A DNA stretch of 64,000 nucleotides from Leptospira sp. (GTDB lineage Bacteria > Spirochaetota > Leptospiria > Leptospirales > Leptospiraceae), in contig JAPZTS010000001.1 of assembly GCA_027533185.1 (NCBI GenBank), forward strand, positions 248,001 to 312,000, given 5' to 3'. This document shows positions 37,266 through 46,412 of the stretch, piece by piece. The translations under genes and the position numbers were made by a program. The notes beneath the pieces were generated by a model. It saw only the letters and a list, made by a program, of their open reading frames with translations. It searched no databases and had not been told where the DNA came from. How positions within the stretch are numbered: the first letter of the stretch is position 1; each line of letters starts with the position of its first letter.

Positions 37266-38621
37266 ATGGAAGTTCCTTTTTCAGAAATTCTAGATCGCAT
37301 TACTGTCATTGACCGAGACATAGCTGAGCTAAACCGCCTCAAAAGCCGTTTACCCGCCGATCGACCTTACTCTCCTACAATCCAGCTAACGTTTGATAAA
37401 CAGATTAATACTCTATTAAACGAAAGGGTCGCGATCATGGAGCTTCCGATCCTGCATCCGCCTCTTTGGCTCACCTCGAAAGAAAATAATCTTGAGACTA
37501 ATGAAACTACCTTACTCCTCCAAGAACGAAAATCTCTTTTAGCAGGAGACCTTTCGCTCCCGCATCCGAACGAACAGGATGTTATCAATTTTATAAGAGA
37601 GATTCCGAAAACAGAAATCCATCTGCATCTAGAAGCCTGTGTGAATAGAGAAACTCTCAAATTCCTCTATAAAAAGAATGGAGTGGAAGTTACAGATAGA
37701 GAATTCGAAGAAAAATACAACTTTAAAGATTTAAACGGATTTATCCAAGTATTCTTCTTTGTTCAGGGGTCCGTCAAAGAGGCGAGTGATTTAGGGTACT
37801 TTATTGATAGTTTGGCAGATTATCTCCGTTCCAATAATATTATCTATTGTGAGGCATTTTTTGCTCCATCTAAGTTCATCCAGAATGGTTTGGATTTTGA
37901 TGAGATGGTAGAGATAATGGTTACTCGGATTCGTCAGATAGAAGCGAAAGATGGTATTTCTATCAGACTTTTAGTCGATGTTTCCCGATCTTTTGGGCCC
38001 GAAAATGCTATGAGCAACCTCAAGCGTGTGTTAGGTTTAAAACACAAAGAGGTTATTGGAATTGGACTTGGCGGAGCTGAATTGATGGGACCAGCTAAAG
38101 ATTATGCCGAGGTGTTTAAGGTTGCTAGAGAGTCTGGACTCAGAACGGTAGCTCACTCTGGTGAAGATGATGGTCCATGGGCAATTTGGGATGCTGTGAG
38201 TCTCTGTAAAGCCGAACGTATCGGTCATGGTACTTCGGCGATCCAAGATCCTGACTTAGTTCGTTATATAAAAGAGAATAAAATTCCTATCGAGATTTGT
38301 GTAACTTCCAATGTCTTTACAGGAAAGTACGTACGAAAAGAACAAAACCATCCTGTTCGTTACTATTATGACCAAGGACTTCCACTTTGTATCAATACCG
38401 ACGATCCCGAAATCTTTGATGTTAATCTAACTTATGAATACTTTAAACTGTATCGCTTTTTAGATTTTACTATCGATGAGATTGTTGATTTGGTGAGGCA
38501 AGGGGTATTCTGCACCTTCCACCCAAATAAAGAATCACTCTGGAAGGTTATGGAAGAGAAAATTGACATTATTAAAGAGAAATATAACCTAACACCTGTG
38601 AAGCGATTGGCAACCGTATAG
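37266..38621 (+). CDS. add: Adenosine deaminase-family protein with long N-terminal extension
   Basis: The C-terminal ~340 residues form an adenosine/adenine deaminase: zinc ligands His119 and His121 in KTEIHLHLEA, HSGED with the catalytic Glu and metal His, RIGHGTSAI, EICVTSNVFTG and INTDDPEIFD with the metal Asp. It would deaminate adenosine to inosine in purine salvage. I start at ATG 37266 (451 aa). The first ~105 residues precede the normal start of the family and read as helical (VPFSEILDRITVIDRDIAEL). The extension is unexplained. purB is convergent just downstream, and a terminator overlaps the stop codon. Confidence 0.87.
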   Translation: MEVPFSEILDRITVIDRDIAELNRLKSRLPADRPYSPTIQLTFDKQINTLLNERVAIMELPILHPPLWLTSKENNLETNETTLLLQERKSLLAGDLSLPHPNEQDVINFIREIPKTEIHLHLEACVNRETLKFLYKKNGVEVTDREFEEKYNFKDLNGFIQVFFFVQGSVKEASDLGYFIDSLADYLRSNNIIYCEAFFAPSKFIQNGLDFDEMVEIMVTRIRQIEAKDGISIRLLVDVSRSFGPENAMSNLKRVLGLKHKEVIGIGLGGAELMGPAKDYAEVFKVARESGLRTVAHSGEDDGPWAIWDAVSLCKAERIGHGTSAIQDPDLVRYIKENKIPIEICVTSNVFTGKYVRKEQNHPVRYYYDQGLPLCINTDDPEIFDVNLTYEYFKLYRFLDFTIDEIVDLVRQGVFCTFHPNKESLWKVMEEKIDIIKEKYNLTPVKRLATV

Positions 38622-38630
38622 CCAATCTTT
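38605..38630 (+). terminator. Terminator overlapping the end of the adenosine deaminase gene
   Basis: Arms GATTGGC (38605-38611) and GCCAATC (38621-38627) form a perfect 7-bp stem with a 9-nt loop, followed by TTT. The stop codon TAG (38619-38621) lies inside the hairpin. The T-run is short, so it may act partly as a 3'-end stabiliser. Confidence 0.55.
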
Positions 38631-38669
38631 ACTCTATGTCTTTGATGTTAAAAGTTTCTATGTTTTTTA

Positions 38670-39971
38670 CTATACTATTCCGAGTCTTTTAAAGATCAGA
38701 GGTATTCTTTCTAAGTATGGTGCTATTTGGAAAATTTCATCCAGATCTGCTTCCTTCAGAATTGATGAACATCTAGGATCCTGTTTCAATCGATCTCTGA
38801 GATTTTGTGAAGTATCTCCCCATACAGCCATTGCATTTTCTTGAACAATTAGGTATGCATCCTCCCGAGTAATCCCGCCCTTTTCTATAAGCCATAGCAA
38901 AACTTTTTGAGAAAAGATAAGTCCACGTGTAACATTTAATGTTCTCTCAGTAGCGTCTGGATAAACATGAAGACCACCAAGGACAAAATTCATTTTTTCT
39001 AATATATAATCGAGCGCTATTGTTGAATCCGGTAAAACAATCCTTTCCGCAGAAGAGTGCGAGATATCCCTCTCATGCCAAAGTGCAACATTCTGAAGTC
39101 CAACGCTTACATTAGATCGGATGACTCGTGAAATTCCTGAAATTCTTTCACAAACGACTGGATTGCGTTTGTGTGGCATAGCTGAGGATCCTTTTTGACC
39201 TTTTGCAAATGGCTCTTCTACCTCACGCCCCTCTGTTTTTTGTAAAAGTCGAATCTCAGTGGCCATTCGATCTAAACTTGCTGCAACAACACCTAGTACA
39301 GATAAGTAGAAGGCATGACGATCTCTCGAAATCACTTGGGTGGCAATGGGATCCACGGTCAGTCCGAGTTTTGACAGGACATACTCCTCTATATCTAAAT
39401 CAATATTTGAATACGTTCCAACGGCTCCAGAAAGTTTACCAACAGCAATTTGTGTTCGTGCATCTTTCATTCTTTCGAGATTTCGACTCATTTCGGCATA
39501 AAATAAGGCAAATTTCAAACCTAAAGTCATAGGCTCTGCATGAATCCCGTGAGATCTCCCTATACAAGGAAGATCCTTGTATTCTTTAGCTTTCTGTTTA
39601 GTTGTTTCTAGAAGAGTTTCAGTTCTCTTGATCAGAAGGTCCATTGCTTGAACCATCTGGACACATAATGCCGTATCGCCAACATCGCTTGAAGTTAAAC
39701 CAAAATGGACATGTCTACCCGCTGGGCCAATGTAGGAATTGAGATTTGTGAGATAAGCTATGACATCATGGTGGACTTTGGATTCAATCTCCAAAATCTC
39801 AGAAACATTAAACTTTGCTTTTTGTTTGATCGTTTCTAAATCTTCTTTGGGAACTTCCCCCCTGTTTGCCCTCGCTTCGCAAGCGTAGATTTCTATGTCT
39901 GTCCAAATTCTAAATTTGTTCTCTAATTCCCAAATTGCTGATATTTCTGGATGGCTGTAACGATCGATCAT
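38670..39971 (-). CDS. purB: Adenylosuccinate lyase
   Basis: PurB acts twice in purine synthesis, releasing fumarate from SAICAR and from adenylosuccinate. The 433-residue protein shows the superfamily signature GSSAMPHKRNPV with the flexible catalytic loop, HFGLTSSDVGDTA (family form TSxDxxDTA), GRSHGIHAEPMTLG with the catalytic His, and KLSGAVGTYSN. It begins MIDRYSHPEISAIWELENKF, a common PurB N-terminus. It converges on the adenosine deaminase gene; both act on adenine-containing metabolites. Confidence 0.96.
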   Translation of the reverse strand: MIDRYSHPEISAIWELENKFRIWTDIEIYACEARANRGEVPKEDLETIKQKAKFNVSEILEIESKVHHDVIAYLTNLNSYIGPAGRHVHFGLTSSDVGDTALCVQMVQAMDLLIKRTETLLETTKQKAKEYKDLPCIGRSHGIHAEPMTLGLKFALFYAEMSRNLERMKDARTQIAVGKLSGAVGTYSNIDLDIEEYVLSKLGLTVDPIATQVISRDRHAFYLSVLGVVAASLDRMATEIRLLQKTEGREVEEPFAKGQKGSSAMPHKRNPVVCERISGISRVIRSNVSVGLQNVALWHERDISHSSAERIVLPDSTIALDYILEKMNFVLGGLHVYPDATERTLNVTRGLIFSQKVLLWLIEKGGITREDAYLIVQENAMAVWGDTSQNLRDRLKQDPRCSSILKEADLDEIFQIAPYLERIPLIFKRLGIV

Positions 39972-40080
39972 AAGGGCAGAGTTTCAACTTAAACTTCTCT
40001 TTCAACTGTGAAATTTACGATTGCCGAACGACGTTCCTGTTTTATCTTTTGGGCATAGAATCGGAAAAATAGGAGTACGT

Positions 40081-40848
40081 ATGTCCAAAGAATTCGAAGG
40101 AAAGGTTGCACTTGTTACGGGAGCCGCATCACCCATTGGACTGGGAAGAGCAATTGCAAATCGTATTGCATCGCATGGCGCAAGTTTGGTGCTAGTGGAT
40201 CTAAACCAAGAAAAAATTGAAGAAGCTGCGAGAGAAGTAGAAACAAAATATGGGGTAAAAACTTTAGGTGTGGCTTGCAATGTCACAAAACCCGAAGATT
40301 GTGATGCAGCAATTTCAAAAACAAAAGAGGTTTTTGGAAAATTAGATTTTTTGGTAAACAATGCGGGGGTATTAAAAGACAATCTTCTCATTCGAATGTC
40401 TGAGCAAGAATTTGATTTTGTAATGGATGTTAACTGTAAAGGTGTATTCCTTATGACAAAATCTGCGAGTAAACTTTTGCTTAAGTCTGATTCTGGGAGG
40501 ATTGTAAATATTTCATCCGTATCTGGACTTACAGGGCAACCTGGCCAAGCGAACTACTCTACATCCAAAGCTGGTGTAATCGCACTCACAAAAGTTTCAG
40601 CAAGAGAGTTTTCAGGAAGAAATGTACTTGTTAATGCGGTTTGTCCAGGATATGTGCAAACGGAAATGACTGGAACACTTTCTAAAGAAGTTCAAGAAAA
40701 ATTAACAGACCCTGCTGTAATTCCTCTTAAGAGACCAGGTAAACAAGAAGAAATTGCCTCTGCTGTTAAGTTCTTTTTAAGTGAGGATGCATCGTATATT
40801 ACCGGAACATATTTACGCGTGGATGGTGGTGCCGCGATCGGTATGTAA
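40081..40848 (+). CDS. Short-chain dehydrogenase, 3-oxoacyl-ACP reductase-like
   Basis: Classical SDR of 255 residues. ATG 40081 is chosen over a longer frame because AGGAG lies 5 nt upstream (40071-40075). Motifs: [15 protein letters not shown] (NADP loop with a two-residue insert relative to TGxxxGIG), [26 protein letters not shown], the catalytic Ser in NISSVSG, and Tyr/Lys in YSTSKAG; the C-terminal [14 protein letters not shown] is FabG-like. The NNAGxxxDxLxxRM wording is characteristic of FabG. No fatty-acid genes are adjacent. Confidence 0.9.
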   Translation: MSKEFEGKVALVTGAASPIGLGRAIANRIASHGASLVLVDLNQEKIEEAAREVETKYGVKTLGVACNVTKPEDCDAAISKTKEVFGKLDFLVNNAGVLKDNLLIRMSEQEFDFVMDVNCKGVFLMTKSASKLLLKSDSGRIVNISSVSGLTGQPGQANYSTSKAGVIALTKVSAREFSGRNVLVNAVCPGYVQTEMTGTLSKEVQEKLTDPAVIPLKRPGKQEEIASAVKFFLSEDASYITGTYLRVDGGAAIGM

Positions 40849-40872
40849 AAAGTAAGAATATAGAAGTTCAAT

Positions 40873-40892
40873 AAAAGCCTACTGCTTTTTTT
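40873..40892. terminator. Weak A/T-rich hairpin between convergent genes
   Basis: Arms AAAAGC (40873-40878) and GCTTTT (40884-40889) with loop CTACT are followed by further T. It lies between the converging SDR and M23 genes and overlaps the M23 stop. The stem is weak, so function as a terminator is tentative. Confidence 0.4.
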
Positions 40893-42846
40893 CCTTCGCC
40901 TTAAGAACTGGTTTTGTCGAATTACTCGCTTTACTTCCTTTAGGCGAAGAATCTTTCAACTTTCTTGTCTTCACCTTGATTGATTCCATTTTGGTCAAAG
41001 ATTGTTTTTTATCTTCAGTGGTAATAGCAACTGTTTGATTTTTTGTCTCAAGCCCAGGTGCTGCCGCAATTTCATAATCGTATTGTATAGTCGGACTCCA
41101 ATTTCCTGAGTAATCTCTGACACTTAGGAGTACACTATGTTTTCCTGGTTCATAGAGAATTTCGGGTTCGAAGATTTCAACTTTTCCATCTTTGGGAAAA
41201 AATTCTGCCTTACCTGGTAGGCCATCAACTTTTACATCAAATCCATCCGGAAGAATTCCAGATCCAATATCAACAGCCTTAAATAATAAAACAAAGTCTT
41301 CCTTCGGATAAATTGTTCGATTCATCGAACTATGAAGATAAATACTTGGTGGTGTTTGGTCTGAAAGTACCACGAAGTTTCCCGTTTTACGTAGTCTTAC
41401 TTTGAAGAATTGTCCCCAGGAGCTAAATGTAGAGCCTGCAACTTTTTTGACAGAGCCATCCGATAAAACTTCATATAAGTCCGCAGAGTTCAAATCTTTT
41501 GATTTAGGCACTTTCATATATAGGTCATATCCTAAATTGAAATCATTAAAGTCAGGACCAATTTTATAGACAGTAGAAAGTTGATTTAGGCCAGCTGTAT
41601 TGATCTTTATATCTTCTTTTGCCTCGATATCAAAGAATGCTTTTGAGTAGATTGCGTTTACTGGAAAAAATAATTCTACTTTGCTATCCGTTGATTTGAA
41701 AGTAGTATAATTATTATAAAAAACATTATATTTGATTTCTTTAGTTATAATATGGCTATAGTCTCCCGAATCTCTGAGTACAAAGAATGAAGCTACGGCC
41801 ATTTGGTTTCCCATACCTTTTGCTCGGATTGTTATCTCTTTAGGTTCTCCAGCTTTTAAAGTTTCGCTATCTAAAATTCCCTGCTCTCTATTGGTTCTAT
41901 GCATACCGAGTAAGTCGTTTCCGTCCCTAGCATGCAGATAGTAAGAAAATGGGTTTCCATTTGGTTTGCTGATTGAACTATCATATAAAAGAACATTTTT
42001 TCGAACATGGTCTTTTAGGATCTTTGATAATTCAAAGCCCTGTAAGAGCTGTTCACCAAGATGCATTTCAAGAGTAAAGATACCAAGTCTATTTGTGTTG
42101 GATTTTTGATGGATAGCTATCTGCAATCCAACTTTTCCTTGGATGAATAACGTTGGTGATTCATAAAGCTCATATCGATTACTACTAGTTAAATAAAAAG
42201 GAATTTCGATAGATTCATTTTTTCCGTTGATAAAAGTTCTAGATGTTTGCGGTGTAATTCGAAGTGCATTGAAAATCACTGGTTCCGCTTCTTGATAGCC
42301 CAAACCAAAATGGATAGGATTGTAATAGATATTATCTTTAAAAAGTTCAAAATGTAGATGGGGAGGCCCTATACCTGTATCTCCGGAATATGCGATCATG
42401 TCGCCTTTCTCTACTTGAACTGGTTCAGGAAGTGTAATATCAAAATCAGTTCGGTCTTTAAACCTCCTCGCCTGTTTGGATTTATGTATTTGTTTTATAA
42501 CATTTGGAGCAAATTTTTGAAGATGTCCATACCTAGAAGTCATACCATCATCATGTTCCAAAAAAACAGCATAACCAATGCTAGTCCATCGTCTCTGAAC
42601 TCTAGTCACTTTTCCCTTAGCTACCGCTAGGATAGGAACACCCACACGACCCCCAGTAGAAAAATCTTGCCCCATGTGGAAGTGACCTGTGCGAAACTCT
42701 CCAAAAGTTCCTGTGATTGTGTTATATCCTTTCACTGGCCATTGGTAATTTTCTTTTAAATAAAAGCCCGGAGGGAATACACCTTGTGATGTCGCAAGTA
42801 GCGAATGAGACAATAAATAGCAAAAAAATAGTATAAATCGCAACAT
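40879..42846 (-). CDS. Secreted M23-family (LytM-type) peptidase domain protein
   Basis: The 655-residue precursor has a signal peptide (FILFFCYLLSHSLLATS). The M23 domain follows at once (residues ~35-185): GTFGEFRTGHFHMGQDFS with the first zinc His and Asp, MTSRYGHLQKF, and PPHLHFELF with the last metal His. Such domains cut peptidoglycan peptides or act as activators. The rest (~450 residues) is beta-rich, with an Ig-like segment near YPKEDFVLLFKAVDIGSGILPDG, and ends in a Lys/Ser-rich tail. The N-terminal location of the M23 domain is less common than C-terminal. Confidence 0.87.
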   Translation of the reverse strand: MLRFILFFCYLLSHSLLATSQGVFPPGFYLKENYQWPVKGYNTITGTFGEFRTGHFHMGQDFSTGGRVGVPILAVAKGKVTRVQRRWTSIGYAVFLEHDDGMTSRYGHLQKFAPNVIKQIHKSKQARRFKDRTDFDITLPEPVQVEKGDMIAYSGDTGIGPPHLHFELFKDNIYYNPIHFGLGYQEAEPVIFNALRITPQTSRTFINGKNESIEIPFYLTSSNRYELYESPTLFIQGKVGLQIAIHQKSNTNRLGIFTLEMHLGEQLLQGFELSKILKDHVRKNVLLYDSSISKPNGNPFSYYLHARDGNDLLGMHRTNREQGILDSETLKAGEPKEITIRAKGMGNQMAVASFFVLRDSGDYSHIITKEIKYNVFYNNYTTFKSTDSKVELFFPVNAIYSKAFFDIEAKEDIKINTAGLNQLSTVYKIGPDFNDFNLGYDLYMKVPKSKDLNSADLYEVLSDGSVKKVAGSTFSSWGQFFKVRLRKTGNFVVLSDQTPPSIYLHSSMNRTIYPKEDFVLLFKAVDIGSGILPDGFDVKVDGLPGKAEFFPKDGKVEIFEPEILYEPGKHSVLLSVRDYSGNWSPTIQYDYEIAAAPGLETKNQTVAITTEDKKQSLTKMESIKVKTRKLKDSSPKGSKASNSTKPVLKAKEKKQ

Positions 42847-42931
42847 CTGATTCTATACTATTTTCGGCTATTTGTCTGAAAAGACTAATAAGAAAGATAT
42901 AGCCAAATGATCAGCCACTAGCTAAAAACAA

Positions 42932-43714
42932 TTATTTAAAATTGGGTCTTCGTTTTTCCTTCAGGGCGCTCATTGCTTCCAGCAAATTATCTACAACGCC
43001 CGGGGCTTCAAAAGCAGTTTTTGTATCCTTCTCATATTTGCCTAATTTTGAAATGATCTCACCGTTTAACATGTTCTTGGTGCCTCGAAAAGCAGAAAGA
43101 GGAACTCTGGAAAGAGTTTCAAGTTTCTTCACGGCTAGTTTTCTGAGGTCCTCGGGAGATGCAGCAATATCATCTATTAAGCCAATTTCTTTGGCTTCTG
43201 CGGCTTTGTAGGTTTTTCCTTCGAGACAAACCTCCGCCCAGTACCTTGCGCTTACACACATTCGAACTCTGTCAGCAAAGCTACCGGGAAGGGGTAAACC
43301 TACATTCACTTCTGTGAACCCTATTCGACCTTTTCCGTCTAACATAAATTTAAAATCGGAAGCAACCGTTATAACTGCTCCCCCGCCCATAGAATAACCT
43401 GTAACTTCTGTAATCAACGGTTTGTCAAATTTTACTAGCTCTCCGAACAAAATAACAATTCCACCAACTTCTTCGATGAGCCTATCTTTCGGTGTCGATA
43501 AAAGATTGTCTGCATCCAATCCGTTACAAAAAAACTTTGGATTATCAGTAGTTAGAATTACTCCTCGTTTTTCAGAATCTGCTTTAATTTCATTCAAAAT
43601 TTCACCTAACTCACGCATATTGCTACCAGTTAGCGAATTTTGTTCATTCATTTGAAATTTTATAATTTCTCCAAGACCATTTGGAACGTTAATAACTTCT
43701 CTTTTGTAATTCAT
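42932..43714 (-). CDS. Enoyl-CoA hydratase/isomerase-family protein
   Basis: Crotonase-fold protein of 260 residues. The first oxyanion segment is NPKFFCNGLDADNLL (family form xxxFxAGxDL), the second TGYSMGGGAVITVASDFKF (family form xGxAxGGGxExALACD), followed by GRIGFTEVNVGLPLP. The usual catalytic Glu of hydratases is not clearly present in the second segment, so the reaction (hydration, isomerisation or thioester hydrolysis) is uncertain. It is on the same strand as the REC-like and EAL genes, 31 nt after the former. Confidence 0.87.
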   Translation of the reverse strand: MNYKREVINVPNGLGEIIKFQMNEQNSLTGSNMRELGEILNEIKADSEKRGVILTTDNPKFFCNGLDADNLLSTPKDRLIEEVGGIVILFGELVKFDKPLITEVTGYSMGGGAVITVASDFKFMLDGKGRIGFTEVNVGLPLPGSFADRVRMCVSARYWAEVCLEGKTYKAAEAKEIGLIDDIAASPEDLRKLAVKKLETLSRVPLSAFRGTKNMLNGEIISKLGKYEKDTKTAFEAPGVVDNLLEAMSALKEKRRPNFK

Positions 43715-43745
43715 AGTTTCTAATTTATCATCTCTCTATTGATTT

Positions 43746-44675
43746 TTAATTTGAAATTTCATTTTTCTCGCTGTTGGATGTTGAATTATCTGCATTTGTC
43801 GTTGTTTTATTTTCACTGATAACGTTCCCTTCCGGTTTATCCGTAGCAGGTGATTCTTGAACTTGTATAGGCGCGGATTGTTGATTTGAGCTCTTTCCTT
43901 TCTTTTCTTTCTTTTTTTGATCTTCGATTTTCTGCTCTTCCATTTTCATGTAGTCTTCGAATTCATTGGGAGCCATAAAAACGATCATCTTTTCATCGTT
44001 GGTTGCATGTTCAATAAAAGCACCCATATGTCTTCCAGCTATAAATGCAATTTTTTCGCTTGAGAAAATTTTTATCACACGTTCGAAAACCTCAACCTCT
44101 TCTTTGCCCAATTCAGGAACGGCACGAACATCAAAAACTATCTGTTCCGTTTGAATGGATTTTAAAAAATTTGGCGAAAAGATATTTTTAAAATCAGGGA
44201 AAACATATCTTTTCAAATTCGCGCGGCATTGAAACATCACTCTGTCAGATTTTCTGTCAACATTAACAAACGTTAAATTATCTCTAGTTTTGGAAGATTC
44301 ACTTGATTTGTAATCGTCAATAAGACTTTGAATCCGGTCCAAGAGTGGCTGTTTTTCTAGAGGTTTGATCATGTAATCAGTAAAACCCAATTTTTTGTGA
44401 TTTGCTAAAAAATTTGGATCATCCTTTGGAATCATAGCAAGGATCGGAATATTATGAGTGATCACATCTTTTCTTAGTTCTAAAATGAATTCAAACTCTC
44501 GTTTATCACGAAAAGTTAATCCCATAAGAATGATATCCGGATTCGAAGACTTAACATATTCGTTTACAGTGGGACTAAATTTTGTAATTACAACTCTCTG
44601 GCGAAGACCTAAGAATATGGTTTCCAATTCTTGCGCTGAGTAAGTATCACTTTCAATCGCCATTATAAAATGCAT
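43746..44675 (-). CDS. Degenerate receiver-domain protein (pseudo-REC)
   Basis: The first ~120 residues follow a response-regulator receiver fold: MAIESDTYSAQELE (acidic cluster), PDIILMGLTFRDKREF, IPILAMIPKDD and GFTDYMIKPLEKQPLL, with the conserved Lys-Pro. However, Gly52 occupies the position of the phospho-acceptor Asp (usual DLVLLDxxMP), and the switch Thr/Ser is Ile. It therefore probably does not accept phosphate. The middle has a second alpha/beta domain (FVNVDRKSDRVMFQCRANLKR...VVFDV-like) and the last ~70 residues are Lys/Gln/Ser-rich low complexity. It starts 9 nt after the EAL gene, so the two likely act together. Confidence 0.8.
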   Translation of the reverse strand: MHFIMAIESDTYSAQELETIFLGLRQRVVITKFSPTVNEYVKSSNPDIILMGLTFRDKREFEFILELRKDVITHNIPILAMIPKDDPNFLANHKKLGFTDYMIKPLEKQPLLDRIQSLIDDYKSSESSKTRDNLTFVNVDRKSDRVMFQCRANLKRYVFPDFKNIFSPNFLKSIQTEQIVFDVRAVPELGKEEVEVFERVIKIFSSEKIAFIAGRHMGAFIEHATNDEKMIVFMAPNEFEDYMKMEEQKIEDQKKKEKKGKSSNQQSAPIQVQESPATDKPEGNVISENKTTTNADNSTSNSEKNEISN

Positions 44676-44684
44676 ATTGAAATC

Positions 44685-46034
44685 TTACAAAAGTCCTTCT
44701 TCAGAGGCAACTCGAAATAGATTACCAATCTTCTTTTGTTTTTCTGACAGAATTTTATCGGTTAGTACTTCTCGCACTATATCTTCATGAATCGAGTGTA
44801 AGCTATCAAAATCACGCTTATAATCACTTACGGTCATTTTTCCAAATAGGATGTTGGCTTGGAATTGATAGATCTGGTGCTCCATAAGGAATCGAAGAGT
44901 ATCTAAATCTTCCACTGCCTCAGCAGTAATAACAGCCTCGCGGTTATCCGCCAAACGCTTGCAATAGTCAATAAAGGCAAGGTTATCCAAGAATTTAATT
45001 TGGTCTTCTTCAATTTTGAATTTAAAGCTGATTGGATCTAACTTAAATTCTTTGATCATAATACCAAGATCTAACACGATTTGGTGGGATTGGCTTTTTA
45101 CACCAAAGTCATCGGCTGCAAAACTCATTCCTCTTGCATAGAATGCCAGGCATACATCTTTGAGTGGAAACTTAGAATCGTCATATGGTTTTTCTACAAG
45201 TTCAAATCGTATATTTTCTGTTTTTAGATCTTTTGTTGTAATCAATTTTGTTAGGCGATCAACCTTTTCTCGATTTGAAAATGTGTCGATTAAACTTTGA
45301 GGTGAAATATTGAACTTTAATAATCCAGGCGCTGACTCACAAGCAACTATCAATTTTTCGAGAATTAGAAGTTCGATTCGGTTAAGGTCTTGATCAGAAG
45401 GAATATCATTGATCAGATCCTTATAGCCAACGTAAGCACCTCCTCCAACAAATACCTCGCCGCCCTTTACTGAAAAAGTTTTATCCTTTGGATTAAAAAT
45501 AACGGTTGGTTGGATCATTGCTTCATGAACTGATCCTGAAATATATGTATTTGCTTTGTTGTAATAGGTCCAGCTCCAACGAACTAGATTGTCGTTCAGA
45601 TTCTTTTCTGATGAACGAAACAATTCATCAAAAACTTCATCGCTATCTGAAATGAAATTCGATTGGGTCCTTGAAACACCGAAATGAAAAGAGACGGATT
45701 GCAATCGCATGGACTCTTGTTGAAATTTTCCTACTGCATTTTCGATATTTGGAAATTTCTCGATATTCCATTCAAAGAGCGGAGCGATTCCCATAAGAAG
45801 TATATCTTGTTTTTCTAAATAGTGAAATCCGAAAGTAATATCCTCTAAATCGAGACAGGCATAGAATTCTGTGCGGATCAAATCTAAAAAATCTGTTAGC
45901 GAGATTCCAGTTATTTTCTCGAAACGAATTAGGAAAAGCGGTTTCCCTTGGTTCTCTCCAATAAAGGATTTTTTGAATACTTCCAAGTCCTTCATTCCGT
46001 AGTAGTAGGGTCCTGTCAAAAGCTGATTTTTCAA
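44685..46034 (-). CDS. EAL-domain protein, possible c-di-GMP phosphodiesterase or sensor
   Basis: The C-terminal ~250 residues of this 449-residue protein match the EAL fold: QPTVIFNPKDKTFSVKGGEVF (signature EAL appears as EVF), LKFNISPQSL (metal-ligand Asn), IRFELVEKP (Glu), MSFAADDFGVKS (DDFG), IKEFKLDP (Lys) and VITAEAVEDLDTL (Glu), with FQANILFGK where QGYLFG is usual. Most metal and catalytic residues remain, so c-di-GMP hydrolysis is possible, though the altered EAL and QG motifs could mean binding only. The N-terminal ~180 residues are unrecognised. It is followed by the pseudo-receiver gene. Confidence 0.82.
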   Translation of the reverse strand: MKNQLLTGPYYYGMKDLEVFKKSFIGENQGKPLFLIRFEKITGISLTDFLDLIRTEFYACLDLEDITFGFHYLEKQDILLMGIAPLFEWNIEKFPNIENAVGKFQQESMRLQSVSFHFGVSRTQSNFISDSDEVFDELFRSSEKNLNDNLVRWSWTYYNKANTYISGSVHEAMIQPTVIFNPKDKTFSVKGGEVFVGGGAYVGYKDLINDIPSDQDLNRIELLILEKLIVACESAPGLLKFNISPQSLIDTFSNREKVDRLTKLITTKDLKTENIRFELVEKPYDDSKFPLKDVCLAFYARGMSFAADDFGVKSQSHQIVLDLGIMIKEFKLDPISFKFKIEEDQIKFLDNLAFIDYCKRLADNREAVITAEAVEDLDTLRFLMEHQIYQFQANILFGKMTVSDYKRDFDSLHSIHEDIVREVLTDKILSEKQKKIGNLFRVASEEGLL

Positions 46035-46121
46035 GTGTTACCTTCGAAATACATTTGATCTTATTCTAGTTCTCGAATATTCTAAGTGTTGTGCCTTGAT
46101 TGGCAACAAGGATAGTATTGA

Positions 46122-46367
46122 ATGTTTAATTTTATTTGGTTTTTGCTTATCGGTTTGGTAGCAGGTTGGCTTGCTGGTAGGATTCTTCGTGGAAAAGGTT
46201 TTGGAATCATCGTCAATTTAGTTATTGGTGTTGTTGGTTCCTTTTTAGGCGGGATCGTTTTTGGTTTACTGGGGTTTCGATCCTACGGTCTGGTCGCTGA
46301 GTTGATTGTTGCAACAATCGGAGCAATTCTTCTCATTTTTCTCGCAGGAATCATTAAAAAGCGATAA
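46122..46367 (+). CDS. GlsB/YeaQ/YmgE-family small membrane protein
   Basis: The 81-residue protein is nearly all membrane-spanning: three hydrophobic segments (FIWFLLIGLVAGWLAG; IIVNLVIGVVGSFLGGIVFG; ELIVATIGAILLIFLAGII) with the family's glycine-zipper wording and the RILRGKGFG turn. Members are often stress-induced and were called transglycosylase-associated, but their biochemical role is not established. AAGGATAG precedes the ATG. An intrinsic terminator follows. Confidence 0.88.
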   Translation: MFNFIWFLLIGLVAGWLAGRILRGKGFGIIVNLVIGVVGSFLGGIVFGLLGFRSYGLVAELIVATIGAILLIFLAGIIKKR

Positions 46368-46373
46368 GAATTT

Positions 46374-46409
46374 ATCCCATTGTCCTCAAGGCAATGGGTG
46401 ATTTTTTTT
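46374..46409 (+). terminator. Intrinsic terminator after the YeaQ-type gene
   Basis: CCCATTG (46376-46382) pairs with CAATGGG (46392-46398) around a 9-nt loop, and eight T follow at 46402-46409. The convergent yebC stop is 4 nt further on. Confidence 0.85.
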
Positions 46410-46412
46410 GTC

